NCBI GenBank assembly: GCA_028684815.1
Contig: JAQUFE010000015.1
Span: 1-49,508, forward strand
DNA length: 49,508 bases
DNA from: Sulfurimonas sp.
GTDB lineage: Bacteria > Campylobacterota > Campylobacteria > Campylobacterales > Sulfurimonadaceae
Direction of reading: 5' to 3'
Position numbers and translations under genes: made by a program. Below the pieces are notes generated by a model. The model saw nothing but the letters and a program-made list of their open reading frames with translations. It had not been told where the DNA came from and searched no databases. How positions within the stretch are numbered: the first letter of the stretch is position 1; every line of letters begins with the position of its first letter. Positions 41,701 to 49,508 of this stretch are shown one piece after another.

Positions 41701-42803
41701 TGTCTTTGCTCTAAAGGTTTTATATCACAGTCGGTAAGCTCTTCGTCTAGGTACATCTCTTTGATTTTTAAAAATTCATCTAAGTTATTTAAAAAAAGTG
41801 TTATGAGAAGTGGATCAAAGTGAGTGCCTGAATCTTGTTTCATAATGTTTAAAACTTTATCAAGAGGCATTGCTTCTTTGTAGCATCTCTTTGAGCTTAG
41901 TGCATCAAAAACATCGGCGATAGCGATAATTCTCGCATATAAATGAATATCTTTGCCACTTAGCCCACTTGGATAACCAGAACCATTCCATTTTTCATGA
42001 TGTTGCAGGGCAATGATGCGACCTGCATTAATAACAGGAAATCTCTCAGCGCCATCTAATATCTTAGCCCCAATAACAGAGTGCTGCTTCATGACTTCAA
42101 ACTCGTGAGGCTCAAATCTACCAGGCTTTAGTAAAATTTTATCAGGAATGCCAACTTTGCCAATATCGTGGAGTGGTGCAGCATATAATACAAGCTCACA
42201 CTCTTCTTTGTCTAAGCCGTAGAGTCTTGCTAAGAGTTCAGAATAGTGGCTCATTCTTTTAATATGCCCACCAGTTTCTAAGTCTCTAAACTCACTAGCA
42301 CGACCGAGTCTAAAGGAGATTTCATACTCAGTCTCTTTTGAGAGGGTTAGCGCTTTTTGAAGCTCTGCCGTTCTGAGCTGTACCTGCTTTTCTAATATCT
42401 CGGTTTGGTTTATTATCTGCTCATGGTAGCGGTTTAATTTTGCATAGTTTAGAGTCCTTGCACATAGCACTTCTATGTCGTAAGGCTTACCTATAAAATC
42501 ACTTGCACCTAGCCTTAGCGCTTCGCTCTCTCTTTCTGTGTTTGCAGTTACCATAAGTATAGGAAGTAGTTTTAGTTTTGGATTTTGTTTGATTATCTTT
42601 AGAGCTTCTATCCCGTCCATGGACGGCATACATATATCTAAGAGAACTACATCAAACTTCTGTTGCTCTAAGAGCTCAAGCGCCTCTTTTGCATTTACAG
42701 CGTTTGTGATTTTGACATTTGTGTACTCTAAAAATGCAGCTTCTATCAAGTCAAGATTAAAAGGCTCATCATCTACAGCAAGAATTGAAAAATTGTCTAG
42801 CAT
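41697..42803 (-). CDS. HD-GYP response regulator (cyclic-di-GMP phosphodiesterase)
   Basis: A 368-residue cytosolic regulator. The receiver (about 1-120) has Asp56 in LLDICMP as the phosphorylation site and the KP lysine at about 106-107. A coiled linker leads to an HD-GYP domain with His212-Asp213 (HDIGKVGIPD) and HHEKWNGSGYP at about 268-278. The intact HD and GYP motifs predict active hydrolysis of cyclic di-GMP. The ATG with GGAG five bases before it is chosen over a start 33 codons upstream. It is the first gene of the operon with a receiver and two sensor kinases, so it is the likely output. Confidence 0.94.
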   Translation of the reverse strand: MLDNFSILAVDDEPFNLDLIEAAFLEYTNVKITNAVNAKEALELLEQQKFDVVLLDICMPSMDGIEALKIIKQNPKLKLLPILMVTANTERESEALRLGASDFIGKPYDIEVLCARTLNYAKLNRYHEQIINQTEILEKQVQLRTAELQKALTLSKETEYEISFRLGRASEFRDLETGGHIKRMSHYSELLARLYGLDKEECELVLYAAPLHDIGKVGIPDKILLKPGRFEPHEFEVMKQHSVIGAKILDGAERFPVINAGRIIALQHHEKWNGSGYPSGLSGKDIHLYARIIAIADVFDALSSKRCYKEAMPLDKVLNIMKQDSGTHFDPLLITLFLNNLDEFLKIKEMYLDEELTDCDIKPLEQRQ

Positions 42804-42957
42804 TTGTACTCCAAAATATACTTTTGCTAATTTTACATCACAGTTACTATGCTTTAGCTTATTTCTAGCTTTGGGTTTACTAAGAGGGAGTTGTAAAAAC
42901 ATAACTCTTTAGAGTAGATTTAGTAACAAAAAGGTAAAATCACACTCTCTAAAAAAT

Positions 42958-43045
42958 GGACAGTTGGGAGAGTGGCCGAATCCGCTACCTTGGAAAGGTA
43001 GTGTAGGGTAACCTACCGTGAGTTCGAATCTCACACTGTCCACCA
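42958..43045 (+). tRNA. tRNA-Ser (anticodon GGA)
   Basis: A complete 88-base tRNA with a long variable arm. The acceptor stem is GGACAGT/ACTGTCC, followed by the encoded ACCA end. The anticodon stem CTACC/GGTAG encloses the loop TTGGAAA, giving anticodon GGA for serine. The variable arm (GTAGG/CCTAC-type) and GTTCGAATC T-loop are typical. It lies on the plus strand, divergent from the signalling operon, and a GGTAAAAT promoter-like box lies about 15 bases upstream. Confidence 0.95.
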
Positions 43046-43254
43046 GAAGCGTTGTGAAGCCCTATTTTGCGAGGTTTTAAGAATTAAATTAGTTGAAAAT
43101 ACTAAAAAGCTTTAAAATTTGTACCAATTTAGACACAACTGGCATCTTATCCCTTTCTGCCCATCACTCACTATTAGCACCTTCAAGTCACTCTTAAGAA
43201 ATATATCTATACAATAGTTCCATCATCAATTAACTTGTTATGCAAGGATAAAAA

Positions 43255-43497
43255 ATGGATTTAATACTTTTACAATCATTCTTACTCTGGTGCTCTCTTA
43301 TAAACATTTCTATACTTCTGATATGGTTTGCCATGTTTGTAGTGGCTTATGAATCTATCTATAATTTACATAACAGATGGTTTAAAATATCATACGAAAC
43401 ATTTGACTCTATTCACTACGGAGCGATGGGATTTTGGAAGCTAACTGTTTTCTTTTTTAATCTTGTGCCATATATCGTTTTACGAATTATTGCGTAA
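43255..43497 (+). CDS. Small membrane protein, DUF6868-like
   Basis: An 80-residue protein with two predicted membrane helices at about 12-33 and 58-79. It fits the DUF6868 pattern: WCSLINISILLIW, YNLHNRWFKISYETFDSIHYGAMGFWK and FNLVPYIVLRI. The function is unknown. Good spacing of AAGGA before the ATG supports the start, and a TATACAAT box lies upstream. It is about 210 bases after the tRNA-Ser gene, with a spacer lacking other genes, and just before the zeta-toxin-like gene. Confidence 0.8.
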   Translation: MDLILLQSFLLWCSLINISILLIWFAMFVVAYESIYNLHNRWFKISYETFDSIHYGAMGFWKLTVFFFNLVPYIVLRIIA

Positions 43498-43514
43498 AAT
43501 ATTTATGGGTTTGG

Positions 43515-43520
43515 TATAAT
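43515..43520 (+). promoter_or_regulatory. Extended -10 promoter of the zeta-toxin-like pair
   Basis: TTTGGTATAAT: TGn plus a perfect TATAAT, 34 bases before the TTG start of the zeta-like gene, which has an excellent ribosome binding site. Confidence 0.55.
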
Positions 43521-43554
43521 AACTTTCAAGACAAGAGGGAAAAAGGAGTCTGTT

Positions 43555-44118
43555 TTGCAAAGAAAAATTCTTTACATAATAGCAGGGGCAAATGGAAGTG
43601 GAAAGACAACTTTTGCAATGAGTTTTTCTGAATTGGAAAATATCAAGTTCATTAATGCAGATGAGATAGCTAAAAAATATGATCCTAAAGATATTCAAAA
43701 ATATAAAATCAGAGCTGGAAAAGAGTTTTTTAAAGAGTTGGCATTTTCATTAAATAGTGATGATAGTTTTATTATTGAAACTACACTATCTGGTAAATAT
43801 TTGATAAAAGTAATTCAAGAGGCTAAAAAGAAAGGTTTTGAAGTAAGTCTGTTTTATTTATTTTTGGGAACAGAAAATGAAAATATTTATAGAGTTCAAA
43901 ATAGAGTCTTAAACGGCGGACATAGTGTGCCCGTAGAGGATATTGTTAGAAGATACCATAGAAGCAGAAGCCTATTTTACAACACATACAAAGATTTAGT
44001 TGATAATTGGATGGTGTTTTTTAATGGTGATGATAAATTTGAGCTTATCGCTACGAATAAAGATATAATAGATGAATTGATGTTTCAAACTTTATTAAAA
44101 GGAGTAAACAGTGACTGA
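43555..44118 (+). CDS. Zeta-toxin-like P-loop kinase
   Basis: A 187-residue ATPase of the zeta-toxin/AAA class. Walker A GANGSGKTT is at about residues 11-19, followed by INADEIAKKYDP, with the base-like Asp, and the ETTLSGK segment. The later motif NGGHSVPVEDIVRRYHRS is typical of the chromosomal zeta-type group. Some zeta toxins phosphorylate UDP-GlcNAc, but the substrate here is unproven. The start is TTG with AAGGAG six or seven bases upstream. Its stop overlaps the start of a 66-residue gene by eight bases, so they form a coupled pair resembling a toxin-antitoxin module. Confidence 0.85.
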   Translation: MQRKILYIIAGANGSGKTTFAMSFSELENIKFINADEIAKKYDPKDIQKYKIRAGKEFFKELAFSLNSDDSFIIETTLSGKYLIKVIQEAKKKGFEVSLFYLFLGTENENIYRVQNRVLNGGHSVPVEDIVRRYHRSRSLFYNTYKDLVDNWMVFFNGDDKFELIATNKDIIDELMFQTLLKGVNSD

Positions 44119-44311
44119 ATTGGATAAAAAATTTATTAAAATCGCAATTGAATCTGCAAGAGAAGCACAAAAAAATAGCTTAGAAAATGGTATAGCTAAT
44201 GTCTATAGCAAAAATAATCAAATATTTTTTCAACTACCCGATGGCACCATTACACAAAGAGTTCCCAAAGAGTATCAGTCAACTGCAGATACAATAAAAG
44301 GGCTTAAATAG
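44111..44311 (+). CDS. Small partner of the zeta-like kinase, possible antitoxin
   Basis: A 66-residue cytosolic protein that starts with GTG inside the end of the zeta-like gene. The first half is helical (TELDKKFIKIAIESAREAQKNSLENG), and the second resembles a small beta-rich tail (YSKNNQIFFQLPDGTITQRVPKEY). I do not recognise a defined antitoxin family. Coupling to a zeta-like kinase, with an eight-base overlap, suggests it modulates that protein, but the order is kinase first, unlike the classical epsilon-zeta order. Confidence 0.7.
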   Translation: MTELDKKFIKIAIESAREAQKNSLENGIANVYSKNNQIFFQLPDGTITQRVPKEYQSTADTIKGLK

Positions 44312-44408
44312 GAGCTGTAAGATATCAGTTTTCTTATTTAATTTTGTTTTGTATATTGCTTTGGGGATGGTTGCTTAAAATATTTTTTACTATTTTTAAG
44401 GAGAAAAT

Positions 44409-45038
44409 ATGATTGAGAGGGATTTTAAAGAAGCTAATAACAACATGGTTGATTATCTTATAGATGTTGGTGTACTTCGTTCAAGCAGGATTATAGAAGC
44501 TTTTAGAAATATTGACAGAGCTGATTTTGTAGTCGATAGAAACTCTGAAAATATTTATGAGGATTATCCTCTTGGCATAGGCAACAAGCAGACAATCTCT
44601 CAACCTAGAACTGTGGCTATGATGCTTGAGATGCTCTCGCCAAATGAGGCGGACAATATTTTAGATATAGGAAGCGGCTCTGGATGGACAACGGCGCTTT
44701 TGGCTTATATTGTAGGTGGTAGTGGTTCTGTTGTTGGAGTTGAGAGAGTTAGAGAGCTTGTAGAGTTTGGAAGCGCTAATCTAAAAAAATACAAATTTAA
44801 AAATGCTAAGATAGTCGAAGCTGGGGATGAGCTTGGCATCCCTACAGAGAAATTTGACCGCATCTTAGTCTCTGCCGCTGCGGATGAGCTCCCACATGAG
44901 TTGATAGAGCAGTTGAAACCTAGTGCAAAATTAATTATCCCTATCAAAAGTTCTATTTTTGAGATTACAAAAAAAGAGGACGGAAGCTTTGAATCTAACG
45001 AGCACTACGGTTTTACCTTCGTTCCGCTAATTTATTGA
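44409..45038 (+). CDS. Pcm-family methyltransferase, second copy
   Basis: A 209-residue SAM-dependent methyltransferase of the protein-L-isoaspartate family. It has the QTISQPRTVAMMLEML block, SAM motif ILDIGSGSGWTTALLAYIVGG and the following VVGVERV. The sequence differs strongly from the pcm gene near 10 kb, so this is a paralogue or a horizontally acquired copy, and its exact substrate is open. It starts with AAGGAG seven bases upstream of an ATG. An AmrS-type radical SAM gene follows 39 bases later; the same pairing is worth testing in relatives. Confidence 0.85.
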   Translation: MIERDFKEANNNMVDYLIDVGVLRSSRIIEAFRNIDRADFVVDRNSENIYEDYPLGIGNKQTISQPRTVAMMLEMLSPNEADNILDIGSGSGWTTALLAYIVGGSGSVVGVERVRELVEFGSANLKKYKFKNAKIVEAGDELGIPTEKFDRILVSAAADELPHELIEQLKPSAKLIIPIKSSIFEITKKEDGSFESNEHYGFTFVPLIY

Positions 45039-45077
45039 TAAGCTTAAGTTTCATTTTATAAAATTAAGGAGCAAAAA

Positions 45078-46103
45078 ATGTCACAAACAGCATGGCTTAG
45101 TAAAAAACTCTCTAGTGGGAAAATTTTGTGTCAAGCGTGTGCACATGTGTGTAAGCTTGATGAGGGTGAGTATGGCATCTGTGGGGTGAGAAAGGTTGAA
45201 GATGGCGAGCTGAAACTTCTGGTTTATGGACTAGCTGCTGCGGTAAATATTGACCCAGTAGAGAAAAAGCCGATGTTTCACTTTTTGCCAAAGAGTAGAG
45301 TCTTCTCAGTAGGAACAGTAGGATGTAATCTCTCCTGTCAATTTTGTCAAAACTTCGATATATCACAATCTCCAAAAGAGCCTCCTCACAAGATAGCAGG
45401 TCGTGAATTTCCGCCACAAAAAATTGTAGAAGCGGCGCTTGAGCATGGTTGTGAGTCTATCGCCTATACCTATAATGAGCCGATAGTGTTTTTTGAATAT
45501 ACCTATGACACCGCAAAACTTGCACACGCAAAAGGCATAAAAAACATCTATGTCACAAGTGGCTATGAGACAAAAAAAGCTATAGATTTGCTTGAGCCTT
45601 ATCTGGATGGGATGAACATAGATATTAAAGCTTTTAGGGATGAATTTTACCAAGAGATTTGCGGTGCAAGGCTAAAGCCTGTACTTGAAGCGGTAAAGTA
45701 TGCTCATGAAAAAGGGATTTGGATAGAGATAACAACGCTTCTTATTCCTGGTAAAAATGATTCTGATGAGGAGATAAGAGATATAGCAAAGTTTATAGCA
45801 AGTCTTGATAGATCTATACCGTGGCATCTCTCAGCATTTCATCCAACCTATAAGATGCTAGATGTTCCTCGAACTCCAGAATCAACTCTACTTCGTGCTT
45901 ACAAGATTGGTCAAGAAGAGGGGTTGAAATATCTCTATATCGGCAATGTTGATAATGGGGATTATGAATCTACCTATTGCCCAAGTTGTAAAAATAGAGT
46001 TATTGATAGAAGTGGTAATATTGGACAATGTGTAACAAATGAGCTTGACGGAGATGGTAAGTGCCCACATTGTGGCTACTCCCTAGAGGGAGTGTGGCAT
46101 TAG
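45078..46103 (+). CDS. amrS: AmmeMemoRadiSam-type radical SAM enzyme AmrS
   Basis: A 341-residue radical SAM enzyme. The N-terminal zinc-like cysteines are Cys18, 21, 25 and 35 (LCQACAHVC, GICGVR). The [4Fe-4S] triad is Cys83, Cys87, Cys90 in CNLSCQFCQN. Further conserved family blocks are AYTYNEPIVFFEY, NIYVTSGYE and IEITTLLIPGKNDSDEEI. The C-terminal CPSCKNR and CPHCGYS motifs probably bind zinc. The AmmeMemoRadiSam partners are not in the window, and the substrate is not established. The last four bases overlap the stop of the oppositely oriented RND pump gene. Confidence 0.9.
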   Translation: MSQTAWLSKKLSSGKILCQACAHVCKLDEGEYGICGVRKVEDGELKLLVYGLAAAVNIDPVEKKPMFHFLPKSRVFSVGTVGCNLSCQFCQNFDISQSPKEPPHKIAGREFPPQKIVEAALEHGCESIAYTYNEPIVFFEYTYDTAKLAHAKGIKNIYVTSGYETKKAIDLLEPYLDGMNIDIKAFRDEFYQEICGARLKPVLEAVKYAHEKGIWIEITTLLIPGKNDSDEEIRDIAKFIASLDRSIPWHLSAFHPTYKMLDVPRTPESTLLRAYKIGQEEGLKYLYIGNVDNGDYESTYCPSCKNRVIDRSGNIGQCVTNELDGDGKCPHCGYSLEGVWH

Positions 46104-49100
46104 TCTTTGATATCTTTTTCTTGTACTTTGTCTCTTATCTTTGAGACTAAGATATAAAAAAGAGGGATAAAGAGTATTGCTAGAAATGTTGCTGCTAGCA
46201 TCCCACCGATAACTCCTGTTCCTATGGAGTGACGGCTCGCTGCTCCTGCACCACTGCTTATCGCTAAAGGAATAACACCTATAGTAAAGGCTAAAGAGGT
46301 CATGATAATCGGACGCAAACGAACTTTAGCAGCGTCAAGCACAGCATCAACTAGCTTCATCCCTTGCTTTCTTTTTTGCATTGCAAACTCAACTATCAAG
46401 ATAGCATTTTTAGCACTAAGCCCCGCTAAAACAAGTATCCCTATCTGGAAGTAGATATCATTCTCAAGACCTCTTAAATGGTTGGCAATAGCGGCTCCAA
46501 GAATAGCAAAGGGAACAGAGAGGATAACTGCTATTGGCATAAGCCATCTCTCATATTGAGCCGCAAGTATTAGGTACAAGAAGATGATGCCAAAGATAAA
46601 TGCTAGGTTTCCAGCACTTGTTATCTGCTTCTCTTGATATGCTGTGCCTATCCAGCTTATGCTATAACCCTCTGGAAGAACCTCATTTGAGACCTCTTCT
46701 ATAACCCTCAAGGCATCTCCTGAGCTGTATCCTAAAGCTGCTTGACCTGAGACTTTTGCAGCGTTAAAGAGGTTAAATCTCTCTACCAAATCAGCTCCAA
46801 AGCTTTGCTTTAGTGTTACAAATGAGCTAAGAGGAATCATCTCTCCCTTTGCACTTCTAACAAAGATTTTCTCTAAATCTGCAGGGTTTTTTCTAAAAGA
46901 CTCTTGAGCTTGCATGTTTACCATATAGGTTCTACCTAAGAGGTTAAAATCATTTACATAAAAACTTCCAAAAGTTGCATTTAGTGTTTGGTAGATTTCA
47001 TCAATATTTACGCCTTTTGATTTTGCTTTTGCAGTGTCTAGTTCTATGCTGTATTTAGGAATAGAGGTGTTTAGTGTAGTTCTCATCCCCTCTAACTCTG
47101 GTCTAGCATTTGCCTTTTGGATAATCTCATTTACATACTTTTGTAAATCATGTAGGCTAGCTCCTGTTCTGTTTTGAACATACATCTCAAATCCGCCAGA
47201 TATTCCCATCCCTCTAATTGGAGGAGGAACAATACCAAAAGAGAAACCATCACTTGTTTGTGAGAGTTTTTTACTTATGTTTGAAGCGATGTAGGCTGCA
47301 CTTTGAGTTGGTCCTTCTCTCTCATCCCAAGGTTGAAGTTTTAAAATAGTAGCTGCAGCATTTGTTCTATTTGCACCTGTTGCAAAGTCAATCCCGATAA
47401 ACTGAATAATATTTTTTATATTTTGTCTATCTTTAGAAGCTATATCATAGACCTCTGAAGCGAGAGCTTCTGTTCTTTGTAGTGACGATGCTGGAGGGTT
47501 GTAGCTAAATACAAAAACAGTCCCTTTATCTTCGATTGGAACGAGTCCAGTTTTTAGACTTGTAAAGAGGTCAAATGTTATATAGAGAAGTCCGCCAAAA
47601 AGTAGCATGCTTAAAAAAGCGTAGCGGATAGTTAGCTTTAGCGCGTTTGAATAACCTCTTGTTGCAGCTTCAAAAAAGCTGTTAAACCATTTGAAAAAGT
47701 ATTTTGGCTCTTTATGTGTCGGCTTTAAGAGTAGGGCACACATTGCAGGTGTAAGAGTAAGTGCTACAAGTCCTGAGATAGCCAGAGAGATAACGATGGT
47801 TACGGCAAACTGTCTATACATCTCTCCACTAAGACCTCCTAAAAATGCGACTGGAAGAAAAACAGCTGAGAGCACTAAAACGATGGCAATAAGAGCGCCA
47901 GATACCTCTTGCATAGCTTTTATAGAAGCATCCCTTGGAGTGAGCCCCTCTTTTATGTGCCTCTCAACATTTTCTATAACAATAATTGCATCATCAACAA
48001 CTATCCCGATGGCTAAAACAAGCCCAAAAAGAGTGAGTAGGTTGATACTAAAGCCAAGCACATACATACCAGCAAAAGCACCAATGATAGATACAGGAAC
48101 GGCTAAAAGAGGGATAAGCGTAGCTCTAATATTTTGCAAAAACAAAAATATGATAAGGGCTACTAAGATGATGGCTTCTATAAAGGTCTTAATAACCTCA
48201 TTTATCGATATCTCAACAAAGTCAGTAATATCATAAGGGATGATATATGTAACATCTTCAACGAAGTCTTTACTTATGTCCTCTATGACTTTACGAACCT
48301 CTCTTGCTGTCTCTATGGCATTTGCGCCACTTTGTAAAAATATAGCAACTGGTACTGCAGGAGAGCCATTAATCTTGTTTTCTCTATCATAGTTTTGAGA
48401 GCCAAGCTCTATCGTCGCTACATCTTTAAGTTTTAGTGAGCTTCCATCTTCATTGGCTTTTATGATAATCTCTGAGAATTGTGATGGTTCATTAAATCTT
48501 TGCGGTGTCTCTATGGTGTAGGTAAACATCTCTTTGTTTGAGATCGGATTTGAGGAGAGTTTTCCAGCAGCATATTGCTCATTTTGTTCTCTTATTGATT
48601 TTACTAAATCGCTAACAGTCAGAGAGTATTTTTTAAGTTTTGAAGGATCTATCCAGACTCTCATTGAGTAGTCTTTGGCACCATAGATAACTACATCACC
48701 AATCCCCTTAACCCTCTTTAAATCATCTACTATATTTAACAGAGCATAGTTTGATAAAAAGCTAACATCTCGAGTCTGTTTTGGAGAGCTTAAGATGATG
48801 ACTTGAAGCATATCAGGGGAACGCTCATATACTCTAACACCCTGTCTTTGAACCTGTTCAGGTAGTCTTGAGAGAGCTGCTTGGACACGATTGTTTACAT
48901 CTATCTTTGCGTCATCAGGATCTGTTCCAACTTCAAAAAATATACTTATACTAAGTGAGCCATTATCAGCAGCGATAGAGCTCATATAGATCATATCTTT
49001 AGCGCCATTTATCTGCTCTTCAAGAGGGGCTGCAACAGTCTTTGAGATAGTCTCAGCACTTGCACCTTGATAAGAAGCGGTCACTACAATCTGTGGCGGA

Positions 49101-49219
49101 ATAACTCTAGGATACTCTCCAATAGGTAAAGAGCGCATAGCGATAACACCAGCCAAAACGATAAGTATCGAGATAACAGATGCAAAAACGGGTCTCTTTA
49201 TAAAAAAATTAGAAAACAT
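46100..49219 (-). CDS. RND multidrug efflux pump inner-membrane subunit (AcrB/CmeB type)
   Basis: A 1039-residue proton-driven trimeric pump of the HAE1 family. It has twelve membrane helices and two large periplasmic loops. The N-terminus is MFSNFFIKRPVFASV, and the TM4 motif GIVVDDAIIVIENVERH carries the proton-relay Asp pair. TM10 carries the matching Lys in GLSAKNAILIVEFA. Its length and organisation match the AcrB/MexB/CmeB group. The upstream gene for the periplasmic adaptor ends at the base before this ATG. The outer-membrane channel gene is not in the window. Specific substrates cannot be inferred. Confidence 0.96.
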   Translation of the reverse strand: MFSNFFIKRPVFASVISILIVLAGVIAMRSLPIGEYPRVIPPQIVVTASYQGASAETISKTVAAPLEEQINGAKDMIYMSSIAADNGSLSISIFFEVGTDPDDAKIDVNNRVQAALSRLPEQVQRQGVRVYERSPDMLQVIILSSPKQTRDVSFLSNYALLNIVDDLKRVKGIGDVVIYGAKDYSMRVWIDPSKLKKYSLTVSDLVKSIREQNEQYAAGKLSSNPISNKEMFTYTIETPQRFNEPSQFSEIIIKANEDGSSLKLKDVATIELGSQNYDRENKINGSPAVPVAIFLQSGANAIETAREVRKVIEDISKDFVEDVTYIIPYDITDFVEISINEVIKTFIEAIILVALIIFLFLQNIRATLIPLLAVPVSIIGAFAGMYVLGFSINLLTLFGLVLAIGIVVDDAIIVIENVERHIKEGLTPRDASIKAMQEVSGALIAIVLVLSAVFLPVAFLGGLSGEMYRQFAVTIVISLAISGLVALTLTPAMCALLLKPTHKEPKYFFKWFNSFFEAATRGYSNALKLTIRYAFLSMLLFGGLLYITFDLFTSLKTGLVPIEDKGTVFVFSYNPPASSLQRTEALASEVYDIASKDRQNIKNIIQFIGIDFATGANRTNAAATILKLQPWDEREGPTQSAAYIASNISKKLSQTSDGFSFGIVPPPIRGMGISGGFEMYVQNRTGASLHDLQKYVNEIIQKANARPELEGMRTTLNTSIPKYSIELDTAKAKSKGVNIDEIYQTLNATFGSFYVNDFNLLGRTYMVNMQAQESFRKNPADLEKIFVRSAKGEMIPLSSFVTLKQSFGADLVERFNLFNAAKVSGQAALGYSSGDALRVIEEVSNEVLPEGYSISWIGTAYQEKQITSAGNLAFIFGIIFLYLILAAQYERWLMPIAVILSVPFAILGAAIANHLRGLENDIYFQIGILVLAGLSAKNAILIVEFAMQKRKQGMKLVDAVLDAAKVRLRPIIMTSLAFTIGVIPLAISSGAGAASRHSIGTGVIGGMLAATFLAILFIPLFYILVSKIRDKVQEKDIKD

Positions 49220-49508
49220 CTAGTTACCCTTTTGGATTGTAACTTTTGAGTTTGGTCTTAGCTTTGCGATATTGTTTATAACAATCATCTCACCCTCTTC
49301 AATCCCATCTTCTACATAAGCGATACCGTCTTGCACCTGCACGCTATTTATCGGTTTCATAGATGCTACTCCATCTTTTATAACATAAACAACAGTTGCA
49401 TCTTGAGTTTTGATAAGAGCTTTTTGAGGGACTTTTGCAACACGATCATAGCTGAGTCCAGCGATCTCTACCTCTGCATAAGAGCCAACTATGAGTTCAT
49501 TGTTTTTG
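49220..49508 (-). CDS. RND pump periplasmic adaptor (AcrA/CmeA type), C-terminal part
   Basis: The C-terminal 95 residues of a membrane fusion protein, running off the right edge. Recognisable elements are the barrel and membrane-proximal strands with VPQKALIKTQDATVVYVIKDG and the terminal GEMIVINNIAKLRPNSKVTI. It stops one base before the RND pump gene, so the pair forms an operon in the usual adaptor-then-pump order. The N-terminal lipobox or signal region and the hairpin domain lie outside the window. Confidence 0.92.
   Translation of the reverse strand, partial: KNNELIVGSYAEVEIAGLSYDRVAKVPQKALIKTQDATVVYVIKDGVASMKPINSVQVQDGIAYVEDGIEEGEMIVINNIAKLRPNSKVTIQKGN

Noticed and set aside
44330-44411. 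Hydrophobic Trp-rich short frame ending in an ATGA overlap with the second Pcm gene
   Set aside because: It reads like a membrane peptide, but no acceptable start codon with a ribosome binding site exists; only a weak TTG is available.

Overview
The window looks like chromosomal DNA of a Campylobacterota (epsilonproteobacterial) organism of the Sulfurimonas type. The evidence is the low G+C content, the AT-rich codon use, a fliK-flgD-flgE cluster with sigma-54 type promoters, flavin-dependent ThyX, an Sdh/Frd iron-sulfur subunit with an extra cluster cysteine, and a very large complement of sensor kinases and cyclic-di-GMP proteins. The genus assignment is inference from gene content and style, not from a search.

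Layout. Positions 1-4.5 kb hold the end of an unknown gene, queF (queuosine), an unknown gene, the CCA-adding enzyme and typA. From 4.6 to 7.4 kb on the minus strand are a PAS-GGDEF-EAL protein and an exported MsrB-MsrA fusion. A structured repeat region (7.42-7.64 kb) separates these from nrdB, a DsrE-like exported protein, a b561-like membrane protein, pcm, thyX, a small lipoprotein, a membrane diguanylate cyclase, a PhnA-type protein and dgt. From 14.8 to 19.8 kb come an AAA ATPase, rpsU, two very small genes, dnaG and a PP-loop tRNA-thiolation-like enzyme. A diverged GGDEF-like gene and a small exported protein precede the flagellar hook cluster fliK-flgD-flgE-like-flgE (20.6-26.5 kb).

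A REP-type palindrome array (26.5-26.85 kb) precedes purT, a D-2-hydroxyacid dehydrogenase, a YqaA/DedA-type protein and a kinase with two solute-binding-type sensor domains. These are followed by sdhA-sdhB, a dCache-type diguanylate cyclase, yajQ and an HTH/coiled-coil gene. The minus-strand block 37.2-42.8 kb is a compact four-gene signalling operon: an HD-GYP response regulator, a stand-alone receiver, a globin-CZB hybrid kinase and a c-type-haem (CxxCH) PAS kinase. Beyond tRNA-Ser(GGA) lie a DUF6868-like membrane protein, a zeta-toxin-like ATPase with a small overlapping partner, a second Pcm-family methyltransferase, an AmrS-type radical SAM enzyme, and an RND pump whose adaptor gene runs off the right edge.

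Three themes stand out. The first is cyclic-di-GMP and redox or gas sensing, with two apparently competent GGEEF cyclases, one GGDEF-degenerate EAL protein, one HD-GYP, one YajQ, one GGDEF relic and haem- or zinc-based sensor kinases. The second is nucleotide and DNA metabolism (nrdB, thyX, dgt, dnaG, purT). The third is a family of dispersed, hairpin-forming intergenic elements. Copies lie 3' of the flagellar genes fliK and flgE-like, 3' of flgE and between msrBA and nrdB, and the stem sequences change in compensating ways. The least-described items are this structured element family, the globin-CZB kinase operon, the Sdh/Frd pair with Gln at the FAD-histidine position and no anchor gene, and the small exported 43-residue protein behind an FNR-like box.
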